The position numbers were made by a program, and so were the translations under genes. A stretch of DNA of 64,000 bases. It comes from Diplonema japonicum (lineage: Eukaryota > Euglenozoa > Diplonemea > Diplonemida > Diplonemidae). The notes beneath the pieces are model-generated. The model was not told where the DNA came from. It ran no database searches and saw nothing but the letters and a program-made list of their open reading frames with translations. Numbering within the stretch: the stretch's first letter is position 1; each line of letters begins with the position of its first letter. Shown here one piece after another: positions 20,760 to 31,466 of the stretch. The stretch is taken from positions 166,001 to 230,000 of the forward strand of contig OZ025667.1 in the NCBI GenBank assembly GCA_964019335.1, given 5' to 3'.

Positions 20760-21807
20760 AAGTGAGGATAATGAGGGGAATGAAGAACAAAAAAAAGAAG
20801 CCAGTTAGAATAGACCAGCGTATTACCCCTGTTTTTTTCTTTAACAGTACCCGATTCGGTAACCCGCCTTGACTGGCGGGGCACAGAAGGGAATGTGCAC
20901 TCAGTTATAAAATTGAATTGGGCAAAAAAAAAAAAAGTGAGTAGGGACCGGGGGGGAAAAAAGAATTTTCCTTTGTTTTTTTTTTTCTTCTTCTTATCCC
21001 TACCCACTCCCCTTTACTTGACCTATCAGTTTTCTCTTAGGAAAAACAAAAAAAACAGAATTCTTAACAGAACCAAGAAAAAGAGAGAGAAAAGTAATTT
21101 TACAGGTGTAGAATGAAAGAAACAGAATTAGAAGAAGAGGGGGGAAACATAAAAAGAAAACCCAACTCGATTATTGCCCCCCCTATGTGCTGGGCCCCTT
21201 ACTCTATTTTGCCTCGGCCACCCCTCCCCCCCTTGGAAGAAAAAACGGAAGCTGATTTGTTTCACGTATTACTATTTATATTCTCTTTTTTTTTTCCAAG
21301 GAGCAGCAAGACCTTTGGCTGGTCTAGGTGTGTAACGACACCTCCCCTTAAGCGAGTCATTTCACGGAAGTCTGTGCCAGGGTGACGGGTGCTCGACAGA
21401 GACAAAATAAGGGCAAAACCTTGGCCGACTGCCAGGCACGCCATGTCTGAGAGGTGGCGCCGCACAGGATAGAAGCTCACTCCAATGTGTCGTTAGGCTA
21501 CAAACACCCCACCCATGGTAGTCGTACTGAGCGCCGTTTGACTTGTGTTACTTTGATGACTTAAAAGATCGAGTTTTCTTCTTTTTCTTTCGCAGACGCT
21601 GATGAGCGAAAGAGAAAAAAGGGAGCATAAAGGATAGACCCCCCCCCCCCCCCCAACGGGTGGTCATCAAGTGAGATCTGCCCTTAAGCATCGCCTTATT
21701 TTTAAAGCCCCCCTTCCTGTTCTTTCTTCCTAAATGTTTTTATGTGTCGTTTATCTTAGCTTAGTGTGGACAGAATACCCCTGAACAGGTGACGACATCA
21801 GAAAGAA
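20760..21807. other. Intergenic with repeat R1 copy
   Basis: No gene seen. It holds A-, G- and C-runs (C16 near 21640) and the best-preserved R1 repeat copy (21299-21512). The leader of the next gene carries three acceptor-like CAGs. Confidence 0.6.
21299..21512 (+). repeat. Dispersed repeat R1, copy A
   Basis: About 214 bp, matched in inverse orientation by 31008-31230. Shared blocks include CTCTCAGACATGGCGT (as reverse complement), the GAGTGAGCTTCTATCCTGTG block and the AACGACACATTGG block. Shorter pieces match at 27690-27800. The origin is unknown; it does not look coding. Confidence 0.7.
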
Positions 21808-23280
21808 ATGGTGCCAGGGGTCAGTGGCTCCTCTGGGAAGGCACTAGTGACAGTGGTTGAGCTGAGACATCTTGCAGTAGAGCTTGTAGGCAAGGTGGTG
21901 GTGGGAGTAGGGGTGAATGGACAGAAAGGGCAGACGGAAGTACCTGACGGGAGGGATACGTACTGGGGCAGCCAGTTCAGCTTCATGTGGGACGCAGCGA
22001 GCGTGAGGGGAAGGGTCCTCATTGTGGAGCTCTTACGGGAGGTGGATGGCAGTGTGCTTGCGGAATGCAGGCTGGACCTCAGGAGGAAGTGGGAAGACTA
22101 CAAATGGTGTGATTTCATAGCGCACGACCGCCGCGTGGGTTCCATATGCCTGGAGTGCGACACAGACACCTCAGCGCCCTCCTCTCACACCCGCACCGTA
22201 CCTGAGGAGGTCCGGTGGGAGCACCTCGACATCCCACACCCTCAGACACCCCGTTCCGACGGGGGTTCCTCACCCATCTACACAGCCCGCACCTCCACTA
22301 CTGTTAACAACCCTCCCGCCTCCCTCTCGCCGCCTATCAGAGCTATCTCACGCGATGCCTCTACGCCCCGACAGGAATCGTTCTACAAGGAACAGCTGAA
22401 TGACGTCGTGGCGGGGCTGAGGCATGTGTACAGCACACTGCCTGCAGGCGACGCGGTGCTACGGAGGCAGATCGAGCTGCTGATGGCGAAGGCAGGCGCA
22501 CCTCTGGACACGATACCAAAGACGGACGACAGGAGGGAGATCAAGGAGAAAGAGAAGGAACCGAAGAGACTGTTAACGAAGCCCGTGTCGAAGCGGTCGT
22601 GCTCAACGAGAGAGCGGTCGAAGTCGAACCCAAGGAGCAACACGCGCAACGCAACGCCGGTGAGGACGCTGGTACCTAGGTCGAAAAGGAGGACGTCATC
22701 TGTGGGGATGCCACAAAGGCAGTTGATCCCGCTCCGGGAGGTGGCACAGGTAGATGGGAGAGGGCGCAGGGGCACCAGGTCCCCCCTTCCAACAAGGGAC
22801 AGAGAGAAGACACCCGGCCCTGTGCTCATGAAGTACGTCGACCGGCACCAAGACCCTTCAGCCTCCATTGGGAGCACACAGTCCGCACCTGCTTTCAGAA
22901 GAGCAGCCAACGGTGTGCCAGCACTTGTGAGGCGGTACGGGGCAGCTACACCTTCGGACTCTATATCATCAACAAAAACAGCCCCTGTGCATCGCAGCAG
23001 GGTAGGCTGCGCCCCTCATAGTGTGTCTGTGAACCGCACCCGGCCAAAACCGCTTCCACCCCCGCCATCGCCTATCTCTGAAGTAACGGAGCTCCGGTTG
23101 CCCTCGAAGCCCAGGGAGCCCAGCGAACCTCCCGTCACCAGCATCGTCCTTAACCCCCGAGCCAGGGAGCGTGATAACCTCCTAGCTGCCCTTCTCAACA
23201 ACCAGACGCAGTCCATATGCTGCAATGAGTCGGAGTTGTCGTTCGAAGATCTCGAGGAGCTTGTGGGTGTTGCTTATTAG
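21808..23280 (+). CDS. C2-domain protein with disordered tail
   Basis: It encodes 490 residues without introns. Residues about 10-120 read as a C2 beta-sandwich: ALVTVVELRHL at the first strand, then QTEV, DTYWGSQFSFMWD, VLIVELLRE and LAECRLDL at the later strands. The remaining 370 residues are Ser/Pro/Arg-rich and basic, with few hydrophobics, and so are likely disordered. A short acidic helix (SELSFEDLEELV) closes the protein. C2 domains bind phospholipid, often with calcium; too few Asp residues are at the expected loop positions for me to claim calcium binding. It has no membrane segment or signal peptide, so it is probably cytosolic and recruited to membranes. Confidence 0.78.
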   Translation: MVPGVSGSSGKALVTVVELRHLAVELVGKVVVGVGVNGQKGQTEVPDGRDTYWGSQFSFMWDAASVRGRVLIVELLREVDGSVLAECRLDLRRKWEDYKWCDFIAHDRRVGSICLECDTDTSAPSSHTRTVPEEVRWEHLDIPHPQTPRSDGGSSPIYTARTSTTVNNPPASLSPPIRAISRDASTPRQESFYKEQLNDVVAGLRHVYSTLPAGDAVLRRQIELLMAKAGAPLDTIPKTDDRREIKEKEKEPKRLLTKPVSKRSCSTRERSKSNPRSNTRNATPVRTLVPRSKRRTSSVGMPQRQLIPLREVAQVDGRGRRGTRSPLPTRDREKTPGPVLMKYVDRHQDPSASIGSTQSAPAFRRAANGVPALVRRYGAATPSDSISSTKTAPVHRSRVGCAPHSVSVNRTRPKPLPPPPSPISEVTELRLPSKPREPSEPPVTSIVLNPRARERDNLLAALLNNQTQSICCNESELSFEDLEELVGVAY

Positions 23281-24348
23281 ATTGTTTTTCTTTCTTCTCC
23301 CCCTCCCCTGTAATCAAGTAGACGGTTGTCTGGGCAGGGAGCCCTGTAGCGATAAAAGTGGCATCCCCCCCTCTTTTTTATTATGATTATTTATTATTTT
23401 TAAGGGTTTTAACAACGAAGCCATTACCATCCGCTAGTGCGCAACAAAATAAAAGGAAAAGCGCTACTTTTTTTTTTAAAAAAAAAAGATTTTTTTTTTT
23501 TTACCCTCTTTCTTTTTTTTTCTTGTTTATTTGTATAGAAGAAAAGAAGACCTTTTTTTTTTTGTTCAAATCATTTTTTTTAAAGTTCCCCCCCCCCCTT
23601 TCTCTACGTAATGTTATGGTAATTAAGTTCGTTCTTTTTTTTTTTTTCCCCTTTTTTCTTTCTTTCTATTGGGTTGTTGCGCATCGACAAAAAAAAGAAG
23701 GAATTCTTGGTGCCTGGCATGCTTGTTTCGCTTTTCTCTCTCTCTTTTTTTTTTTTTCTCTGAGTGTTTTCCCTCCCATTCCACCTTTCTCCAAAAATGA
23801 GGTTCCCCAGAGCTGTTCCTGTTTTGTAACGGGCGGGGCGTCGTGGGAAAATGAAAAATAATTAATGATGAGGGGTGTAGCTGTGTCTAGATTATTTCCC
23901 CCTCTCACTCCCCCCCCCCCCTTTTTTTTATCAGGCTGTAAATGCCAGACTTTTTGATTTATTGGCATGTTTTAGATTAGCTTTGTTACGTGCAATTGAT
24001 AGGTATCTATAAGACCAGTAATGTAATGTTGGCGGGGAGACTTTGACCAACCGTTCGATTTAGAAGGGGAAAAAAAAAAGAAACCAAGCCCTTCCTTTCG
24101 CATCCTTCTTGTTTTCTCCCCCCCCCCCCCCATGTACACTGTCAGCAAAAAAAAAGAAAGGGAGGGCAAGGGAAGGAAGAAAACTTTTCTAATAATAATT
24201 TTCATAATGTTTTTAAACACAGCATAAGAAGCAAAAAAAAAGAAAAAAAGAAAACCTTTCTGCCCTTTTTTTTACCCCCCCTTTTTTTCCCCCCTTTGTT
24301 CTCCATCCATGTCTCACTGCCCTTACCATCCCCGCCTTTCCCCCATTT

Positions 24349-24405
<57 letters not shown>

Positions 24406-24497
24406 AAGACATTAGAACTTGTCATCCTTGTAGCGAGCAAAGAATTAAAATTTTCACGTTTTTCTTTTTTAATTCCCTGCCTTCTTGCTCGAGCGGG

Positions 24498-24541
<44 letters not shown>

Positions 24542-24719
24542 AAAAAGTTTTTGTTTTTGTTTCCCCCTTTTTTTTGTTCACACCCTTCTCCACCCTAATT
24601 TTTTTCTCCTTATTTCCCCCCCCTTCACCCACCTTCTTTTTTTTTTTATTTCCCACTTCCTTGTCCATGTGTGTATTTAATTAAAAAAAAAGGTCCCCCC
24701 CCATTCCCCACAATGCACA
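23281..24719. other. Intergenic, homopolymer-rich
   Basis: No gene seen. It contains the short block CCCTGTAATCAAGTAG (23306-23321), which matches the end of repeat R2, many T/C/A runs, and the T53...A42 pair at 24351-24539. Confidence 0.6.
24351..24539. repeat. T53...A42 inverted homopolymer pair
   Basis: A T53 tract (24351-24403) and an A42 tract (24498-24539) are separated by 94 bases of ordinary sequence. The spacer begins GCAAGA and has CTTCTTGC near its other side, extending the complementarity slightly. It could form a very large hairpin in RNA. It may equally be two unrelated tracts; homopolymer lengths are error-prone in assemblies. Confidence 0.6.
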
Positions 24720-25499
24720 ATGAAACCCGACAAAATAGAAAGATTTAAGAAGGTACACAAAGCTTTCTTAGATGGAAAGAAAAGGCCGTTTTCGATATTA
24801 GATGTGGAGGCTATAATGAAGGTAATGGAAGGTGGTGGGTTGGACAGCGCATGCAACGAACTTGGTCTCAGAGCAGCCTCCGGGGTCAGAGAATCCTGCC
24901 TCGACCACGCACAGAGAATCGCCTCTGTCTTAAAAAACGTAACGCACCCCACCACGGGCCTGTACAACAATGCGCTGCATTACAACGCAAGGATAGGCGA
25001 CATTCCTGGGGCCTACGATGTCTTGGCTTTGATGGGTGAAAACAGGGTTTTGCTGAACTCTCGGACTCACGTGGAGCTGATTACCTTATACAGGCGACAC
25101 CAGTGCAAGAAGGAAGCGTTGTTCTCCCTGAACTACCTCTTCTCACATGGCTTCCCGTGGAGCATCACCATGGGCGTACAAACTTTTGTGACAATGAAAT
25201 CCGTCTCGTACTCTGAAGCCTTCTCCGTCGTGTCCAAGGTAGTCGATCAGTCCCTGTCCCCCTCACATTCTACTTGGATATCACTATGCAACATCGCAGC
25301 AAGGGAATACCCTAAAGGAGACCGTCTTGACACCGTCTTCGCGTTGATGCACCGAGCAGGGGCTATTCCCAACAAGCAGCATTACAGCATATTGCTGAAA
25401 AGCATCTCGCGGGAGGTGGGGAGGGACAAGGCAAAGGAGATCGCCGAGGGAAAAGGCCGCTGGGATCCCGAGTACATCAAAGCATTAGAACTTATTTGA
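24720..25499 (+). CDS. PPR-like helical repeat protein
   Basis: It encodes 259 residues in one exon. The central part reads as pentatricopeptide-type helix pairs: GLYNNALHYNARIGDIPGAY, then VLLNSRTHVELITLYRR, then a pair around SHSTWISLCNIA and a last one around LDTVFALMHRAGAIPNKQHY. The xxxYNxxLxxxxxxGxxxxA pattern is typical of PPR/TPR-like organellar RNA-binding proteins. The N-terminus is Lys-rich, with no clear cleavable presequence. Family knowledge: PPR proteins act on organellar RNA processing or translation. The target cannot be read from this sequence. Confidence 0.75.
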   Translation: MKPDKIERFKKVHKAFLDGKKRPFSILDVEAIMKVMEGGGLDSACNELGLRAASGVRESCLDHAQRIASVLKNVTHPTTGLYNNALHYNARIGDIPGAYDVLALMGENRVLLNSRTHVELITLYRRHQCKKEALFSLNYLFSHGFPWSITMGVQTFVTMKSVSYSEAFSVVSKVVDQSLSPSHSTWISLCNIAAREYPKGDRLDTVFALMHRAGAIPNKQHYSILLKSISREVGRDKAKEIAEGKGRWDPEYIKALELI

Positions 25500-25506
25500 T
25501 GTCCTT

Positions 25507-25621
25507 CCCCCCCCCAGGGCTATGCTGGCATGGAAACGCGTTTCCATGCATTTTTTGAAAAAAAGGGAAACGGAAACGGAAACGTTTCCACGTTTCCTGC
25601 CAGCATAGCCCTGGGGGGGGG
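25507..25621. mobile_element. GGAAAC fold-back element, locus 1
   Basis: A C-run followed by AGGGCTATGCTGGCA (25516-25530) is repeated inverted as TGCCAGCATAGCCCT plus a G-run (25598-25620). Between these lie direct copies of GGAAACG and their complements. The same ends and the same GGAAACG core occur at 58797-58980. It is about 115 bp with no coding capacity: a MITE or fold-back type insertion right after a stop codon. Confidence 0.7.
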
Positions 25622-26235
25622 TGTTAAAAAAACGTGGTTAAACGTGAAAAAAAAAAAGTTTTTTAAAAAGTTTTCCCCTAAGGTAAAAAAAACCGCCCAA
25701 TACCCTCCAAATTAACCAAAAAATCAAAATTCGCCGGATTAGAGCATTTCTGAGCACTTGTTAATGCTTTATCTGCATTTTTGAAAACAGTGACCACGGT
25801 TTGGTACCTGAAATATTTGCAAAAACAAACTTACCATCCTAACCTCGGGAGAATGATAGATATTCATCAGAAATGCCGCGCAAAACACAGAAAAGTTCAT
25901 AATCGCAATGTAAGACAGTACTCTGCCGTTCAAACGGTAGCGGCGTCCTAAAGAGCCGCGTTCAAAGGGTGGAACAAACCATGGTCAAATTCTAAAATTT
26001 TCAGAAAACTCAGAAACTACGGGGGAGATTACAGGCCAGGTACCAAACCGTGGTCACCAGTTTTAAAAATGCAAAATAATGCCTCGTAGGTGCCCAAAAG
26101 TGAAAAGTACCGGGCGGGAATCGATTTTTTGGTCGAGAAAGGGGTGTTTTACATGGTTTAAGCGGCTCCAGTGTTCTGCATTTCCGAATTTGAAAAAACC
26201 CACTTTACCACCCCCATGTGACCCCCCCTAACCCC
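25613..26235. mobile_element. Fold-back element adjoining locus 1
   Basis: Arms at 25713-25810 and 26037-26138 are inverted repeats. The inner 36 bp (25775-25810 against 26037-26072, around GACCACGGTTTGGTACCTG) is nearly perfect; the outer parts have diverged. The far end reads TGTGACCCCCCCTAA, like the TATGACCCCCCCTA end of the element at 58972-59414. It has no coding frame. Confidence 0.6.
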
Positions 26236-26352
26236 CCTCCCCCCCTCCCCGTTGGCTTATCAGAAAATATAACACAAAAAAAAAAAAAGGAATCCTGGTT
26301 GGGAGAGGGGGAGGGAGAGAAGAAAAAAAAAAATTAATTAAAAAAAAGAAAA

Positions 26353-27024
26353 ATGATGCGAATTTGTGTAGTATGCGGGGCAACTGGCTTAGAAGAGACT
26401 GGCAAATCAAGACGGAGCGGTTTCAAGTGCAGAGGGTGTGTTGGAAAGAGCTCCTCGCAAGCGTTGCGGGAAATTGCGGGGAGCAGCGAGAAGTACAGAG
26501 AAATGTTCCAGACGCTAGGGTACGGGTACAAACAGCCAGTTGAATGGGTAGTAGATGGGAAACTTGTTAAGGGTGTGGTCCGTGGATCAGACTCCGGCAT
26601 GTGGCAAACAGGGGAATCTCTCACCGTCTCTATTATTGACGATCACGACGGGGAACGAAAGGTAACTGTGCCTACATCCAGTCTCGCACCAACTATCGGA
26701 CACAGCATGCAGTTCACAGATAGCCGCAGAGGGAGCTACAAGATCAGCCTTACTGCTGCTGATGGCCATATTTTGTATAAAGTGCTGGTGAAGGGAAATT
26801 CTCAAACTGAATATAAGGTCACCAAGGTACAGTATATGTCAGAATCAGGGTCGTTGATCTTCCCCGAGCTCGATCCCACTAGTAAAATATGGCTTCCCCC
26901 GTCTGGGCCGACATGGAAATCGCTTGCGCCGACCCTTTGGCACCTCAACCAGATTGCCTCTGCTTCGCGGATCACGCATAACATACCAGCGGAGCTTCAT
27001 AGAGGTGCTGCTTCGACTTCTTGA
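26353..27024 (+). CDS. N-terminal zinc-ribbon protein, unknown family
   Basis: It encodes 223 residues in one exon; ATG 26353 is followed by a second ATG that could equally be used. Residues 5-30 carry two Cys pairs (CVVCG ... CRGC) of zinc-ribbon type, separated by a basic loop. A helix follows, and then a region of alternating beta strands (about 60-165; SYKISLTAADGHILYKVLVKG) that could be an immunoglobulin-like or filamin-like sandwich. I do not recognise the family. It has no membrane segment or signal peptide. The leader is A-rich like those of several neighbours. Confidence 0.65.
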   Translation: MMRICVVCGATGLEETGKSRRSGFKCRGCVGKSSSQALREIAGSSEKYREMFQTLGYGYKQPVEWVVDGKLVKGVVRGSDSGMWQTGESLTVSIIDDHDGERKVTVPTSSLAPTIGHSMQFTDSRRGSYKISLTAADGHILYKVLVKGNSQTEYKVTKVQYMSESGSLIFPELDPTSKIWLPPSGPTWKSLAPTLWHLNQIASASRITHNIPAELHRGAASTS

Positions 27025-27249
27025 AATAAATAAGGAGGAAAGGGGGGGGGGGGGGGGGAACAATAATAAAAAAGATAAAAAAAAAACGAAAAAGAAAAAA
27101 AAAGGGGGGATTCTGCCCCCCCCCCCCCCCCCCCTTTCCTCATAGTTGTTCGACGGTGAGATGTGTCTCCCCTCGTGAAACAGGAAAAAAAGAAAGAGAG
27201 AAAAAAAAGAAAGAAAAGAAATTACCGCCAATATGGATTCGCTGGTGGA

Positions 27250-27385
27250 CGTCTGCGGTCTGCCACATAACTATGAAAGCTGATGTGTTGAGCTTGGGTC
27301 TAGTTAGGTGTGAGTCTCCGTGAGGCGCTAGTGAAGACCCTTCTCAACTAGTTTAAGGGTTTGCTCTGCTGTGGACTCCCCTCTC
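27250..27385 (-). repeat. Dispersed repeat R1, diverged piece
   Basis: The segment GGGTCTAGTTAGG followed by CTAGTTTAAGGGTTTGCTCTGC parallels the reverse complement of the left end of copy A at 21299. Confidence 0.4.
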
Positions 27386-27689
27386 TTCTCCCTTGAGCAA
27401 TAGGTTTCTAAAAAAGAAAAAAGAAAAAAAAAGAGAAAAGAAGAAAAAAAAAAAAGAAGGGAGTTATAGGTTTGTTTCCCCTTGTTTTGCCCCCCTCCCC
27501 CCCTCCCTCCCTCCCTCAGATACTTTACGTTTCTTTCTTCTCTCCTCCCACCGTGCTCCATTTCCCTTTTACTCCCCTCAGAGAAAAAAAAAAAGAAGAA
27601 GAAAAAAAGAAAAAAAAAGGTGGGGGAGGGAAACGAATAAAAGAAGAAGTAGAAATGGCCTCCTATCTCTTATATTGATATATATATTT

Positions 27690-27800
27690 TTAAGGGGGCA
27701 GCAAAGACTTTTAGCCTCCAGGCAAGTCCAAGGTGGGTAGCAACACCTGACGATTCCTGAGACAGGACTGTGAGGTGTTAGCCTGCCTAGAGCCATTGCA
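27690..27800 (+). repeat. Dispersed repeat R1, diverged piece
   Basis: GCAGCAAAGACTTTTAGCC and GGTAGCAACACCT follow the same order as GCAGCAAGACCTTTGGCT and GTAACGACACCT at 21301-21345. Confidence 0.45.
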
Positions 27801-28297
27801 CTCCAAAATAAAAAATAAAATGTGCCTGGGCGTCGCTGGCTTTGGACGGGCGTTGTGGCCGGTTTGTAGCACGGTAGAAGGTTTCTTTTTCTTCTTTTTT
27901 ATTTATTTATTTATTTATTTATGTATCAAGCATTCCCAGGGGAAGGATGTACTTCATATTAAGGAAAAAAAGATTTTTTTCCAACTCGTGCGACAGATTA
28001 TTTCAGCATTTTCTTTCCCCCCCCGTCTTCTTTCTTGAGGGTCGTTGCCTAGGTGTGCATGGTCGTGTTTTATATTTCAAGGCAGGAGTATTTGCTACTT
28101 GTCAAGACAAAGAAAATGGGGAAACCATTTTCAACCTGTTTGCACATACAACGGTAAGTTCTTTTTTTTGTTTTTTGTTTTTTTGTTTTTTCTCCCCCTT
28201 CTTCTTCACCTTTATGTAAATCAAGAGAATTACTTCACTGAGAATATTCCCTCCGTCCATTCAATTTTCGGGTGATTTCTTTCTTTTTTTTTTCTTT

Positions 28298-28683
28298 ATT
28301 TCACTCTTCGTCATTTTCTTCACTCACTAGGGGCCTCATTATTTAACGCGAAATCGCCATTATTTAACTAGTTAAATAATGAGATTTTGCAGTTAAATAA
28401 TGGCCCTTCAGAGTGGAAAAATGAGTCTCGCCGTGGAAAAAAATGCACCCAACCCCTTGAAAAATTTTTTTGGGGTGGGGGTATTTTGACTATTTTTGGC
28501 CATCTGAGGCCATTCCAGCCCTTAAAAGTGGGAATAAGCGCCTTACTTCCCCTTTAAATGCCACGGCGAAATAGCAACCCCATATTACCTTGGGAAACTC
28601 CCCAAAAAGGCTGACCTGCGTGAAAAAAAACAGCAGTGAAAGCAGTGAAGAGTGAGTGACTCAAATGACGAAGAGTGAAATAA
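28298..28683. mobile_element. MITE-like element with TTATTTCAC ends, copy 1
   Basis: A 33-bp terminal inverted repeat (28298-28330 against 28651-28683; both ends read TTATTTCACTCTTCGTCATT inward) flanks about 320 bp of non-coding DNA that itself contains internal inverted GTTAAATAATG blocks. A related element is at 39178-39774. Confidence 0.75.
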
Positions 28684-28863
28684 AACGACTTACTTGCCGC
28701 CAAATGACTCATAATTTGTTGGCAATAAATAGTTATTTTTTGCAAGAACCTCTTTTGACGTTCTAACAAAAGGGGAACGTTGGCAACATGTTTACGGGTT
28801 TTATGAACTACTCCAGGTTCTCCACCCACGGTGCACACAAACAAGGCCAGTTTCCTGTTTCTT

Positions 28864-28894
<31 letters not shown>

Positions 28895-30271
28895 CTTTTT
28901 TAGAAAGGGGACAGGAGAGGCGACCTTCGGCACCAAGAAAGAATGGCACAAAGAAAAAAAAAATCAAACTGTCAGGAAAGAAAGTTGCTAAACGTGAGAT
29001 CATTCTACTTTTTTTCCTCTTTTCTTTGCAGAAAGGGGGGTGGGGAGGGGGGAAGAGGGGGGGAAAGCACTACCCCTCCCCCTAACTCTTTTTGTTCTCT
29101 CGCTTCTCCAGCGTCACCGAAAATGAAAGGAGTGTGACAAGCTAGACTACAGAATCTACTAGTAAGGGTGAACGCAAGAGCGGGTGTGTGTACATGGCAA
29201 GTCTTTTTTTCTTCTTCTTCTTTGGGAGGGTAAGTTCTACTTGTCCGTTTCCGCATTGCAGTCTCCAATTACATAATATTATCAAATTGCCGCTCTTTCC
29301 CCCCCCCCCCTTTTTTTAAATCACTTCCGCTGCTCCCCCCTCCCCCCCCTTCTTTTTTGTTTCCTTTTCTTTACTGTAAAGAAGAAATTTTCCAACATTC
29401 AAAAAAAAAATGAAAAGAATCTTTCTTTATGGGGGGTTGGGGCTGGTCCAATGGTCAGGGTTTTTTTTTTTTTTCTTTTTTTTTTTTTGCTGTCCTTTAT
29501 TTTTTTTGTCATCTCAAAGCCTCCTTTTTTTTTTTGGGTAAAATACACAAAGTGACCCAACTTTTTGAAAGAAAAAAAAAGGTACAACAACTACGATGAT
29601 GACGATGGAATGGTTTGCCCGTCATGGGGTCCCCCCCCCCCCCCCCCCCCCCATTGTGCCCGAACTCAGTTTGAGGAGGCCAAGCAGGCAAAGGTTGTAC
29701 CATGCTTAAAGAAGTTAGGGTCACTTTTTGTACATTGTGAAAAGCAAGGTGCCGTAAATACTTTACCCTCATTTTTTTTTTCTTTTATAACGGCACCAAG
29801 ATGGATTTGAAGAAACCTACCAACCTGTGCTGTGGAAATACAACAAGGGGGGGGGGAAAAAAAGAAAAGAAAAGGAGAAAAAAAAACTAGGCAGATGCGG
29901 TCCGTTCCCCGCTGTTTTTTATTTGGATGAAATATTCAAAGAGCGAAGCATGCAGCATAGCTAGCATGCTAAAGTTTGGACCGGGGAACAGGATTGGTAC
30001 GTTATCGATCAGCCTGAGAGTCTTACTTTCAATGCAATCGACGGTGTAAAAAGTTTTTTTTTTCTCGGGGTTATATTACTTGCTTTTAAAAGGGAGAAGA
30101 AAAAAAAAGAAGAAGAAACCCATTACGCCTGAATATCAAAAAAAAAAAGCTTAGTTTTTCCCTCACTGCTTTTTTTTTTTTTTTTTTTTTTTTTATGTAT
30201 AGAGCTTTATAAAAGTAACAGTGTTCTCCTCTTTTTTTTTTCTTCTTCCTTTTCTTTTTTTGTTCACGCTC

Positions 30272-30352
30272 CGTGTCTCTAAATCCCGCAAAGGTGTAGA
30301 GGGAATTTGTGAAGATTATTCCCCATTTTTGCAGGGTTTAGAGATATGTGGC
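30272..30352. repeat. Imperfect inverted repeat
   Basis: TCTCTAAATCCCGCAAAGG (left) pairs with CCATTTTTGCAGGGTTTAGAGA (right) across a short spacer. This could be a small fold-back insertion or a structured RNA. Confidence 0.45.
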
Positions 30353-30363
30353 GTCATTTTTTG

Positions 30364-30410
30364 TCATTGCACGCCTAATGCCACCTAGTGTTGCAATCAA
30401 AGCCCCATTT
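30364..30410 (+). repeat. Short dispersed repeat R3, copy 1
   Basis: A 47-bp block beginning TCATTGCACGC and containing GCCACCTAGTGTTGCAATCA is nearly identical to 59804-59850; both are followed by a T run. Confidence 0.75.
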
Positions 30411-31007
30411 TTTTTTTGTTATTGTAATTGCGCGTTTTATTTGAACAACAACAAAAAAAAAAAAACGAAGGATACTGGAATGACTAAAATAAAAAAATAA
30501 AAGAGGTTCCCCTCCCCCATTCTCTTTTTCTTCTCGTTGTGCACATAAAGAATGACTACACATATTCAATATTGAGTTTTCTCTTTTATTTTTATTTTAT
30601 TTTTTATATTTTATTTTTGTCTGTTACGAATGTTGGCATGATATTCTTCAAGATTTGTTCCTACTTTGTCACCTCCCCCTTTCGGTTTTCCCTGTCATGA
30701 TTTTTTTAAACTCTCTTCTTTGGCATGTTTTTTTCCCCCCCCTCCTGTCTGGAAAGGTGTAGTTGCGGGACGGGGGGGGGAAAAAAAAAGAAGAAGAAAA
30801 TGGAAAGGTAAATAGGTTTTTTTTTTTTTTTTTCGCCACGCGAAACGAATTTTATACAGATCTTTTTTATTAGTAGCCCCCCCCCCCCCCCCCCCCCGAG
30901 GCATATAATGCATCCTATTTAGAATTTTAGGAGGTTTAGGTTTTAGGATTTCCTAAAAGAAAAAACCCAATTGACAAACAAAACGTTAAGGCGCCACCGC
31001 AAAGTAC

Positions 31008-31230
31008 ATGGGGTGGGGTGTTTGTGTCTAACGACACATTGGAGTGAGCTTCTATCCTGTGCGGCGCCACCTCTCAGACATGGCGTACCATGCCACGCGA
31101 TCCTGTTCTGAAGGCGTGTTGGTGCCTGGGTGTGCCTGGGTGACACTGGCTCCGCCGCTTTAGTCGACCAAGGTTTTGCCTTATTCTTGTCTCTTGCCGT
31201 GTCGTTACGCGCCTAGACCCGGCCAAGCTG
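31008..31230 (-). repeat. Dispersed repeat R1, copy B
   Basis: Inverse-orientation counterpart of 21299-21512, clearest over 31020-31090. The middle has diverged and the far end matches again (GTGTCGTTACGCGCCTAGACC). Confidence 0.7.
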
Positions 31231-31466
31231 CCCCACAAAAAAAAGGAGAGGGCAGTGTTAGTACTTCTAACAATTGTTTTTCGCGCTCAATGGATCCATC
31301 AAAAAAAAAAAAAGAAAACCACCCCCTTCCCCCCCATATTCTTTTTTGTTTTCACTCCTGTTATTCCCCCCCCCCCCCCCCCCTCCTTTTACCCCACCAT
31401 ATGGATACGAAGGCAAAAAAAACAAAAAAAAAAAAAAGAGAGAAAAGGGAACAAAAGAAAAAGAAA

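Larger units (their letters stand above)
27025..31466. other. Gene-free, repeat-rich 4.4-kb block
   Basis: It contains R1 pieces (27250-27385, 27690-27800, 31008-31230), an (ATTT)n microsatellite at about 27897-27925, a TIR element (28298-28683), an imperfect inverted repeat at 30272-30352, a short dispersed block (30364-30410), and long C and G runs (about C23 at 29630, about C22 at 30877). Apparent coding frames here are all low-complexity Lys, Phe, Pro or Gly. Confidence 0.65.

Noticed and set aside
23358-23861. 167-codon Phe-rich frame after the C2-domain gene
   Set aside because: Built from T tracts, with no conserved pattern or membrane-protein logic.
27393-27740. Lys/Glu/Arg-rich and Pro-rich frames in the 27-31 kb gap
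   Set aside because: They translate A-, G- and C-rich low-complexity DNA and have no conserved pattern.
29890-30000. Partial inverted repeat around GGTCCGTTCCCCG and CGGGGAACAGG
   Set aside because: Only short pieces pair and the spacing is irregular; not distinguishable from chance.
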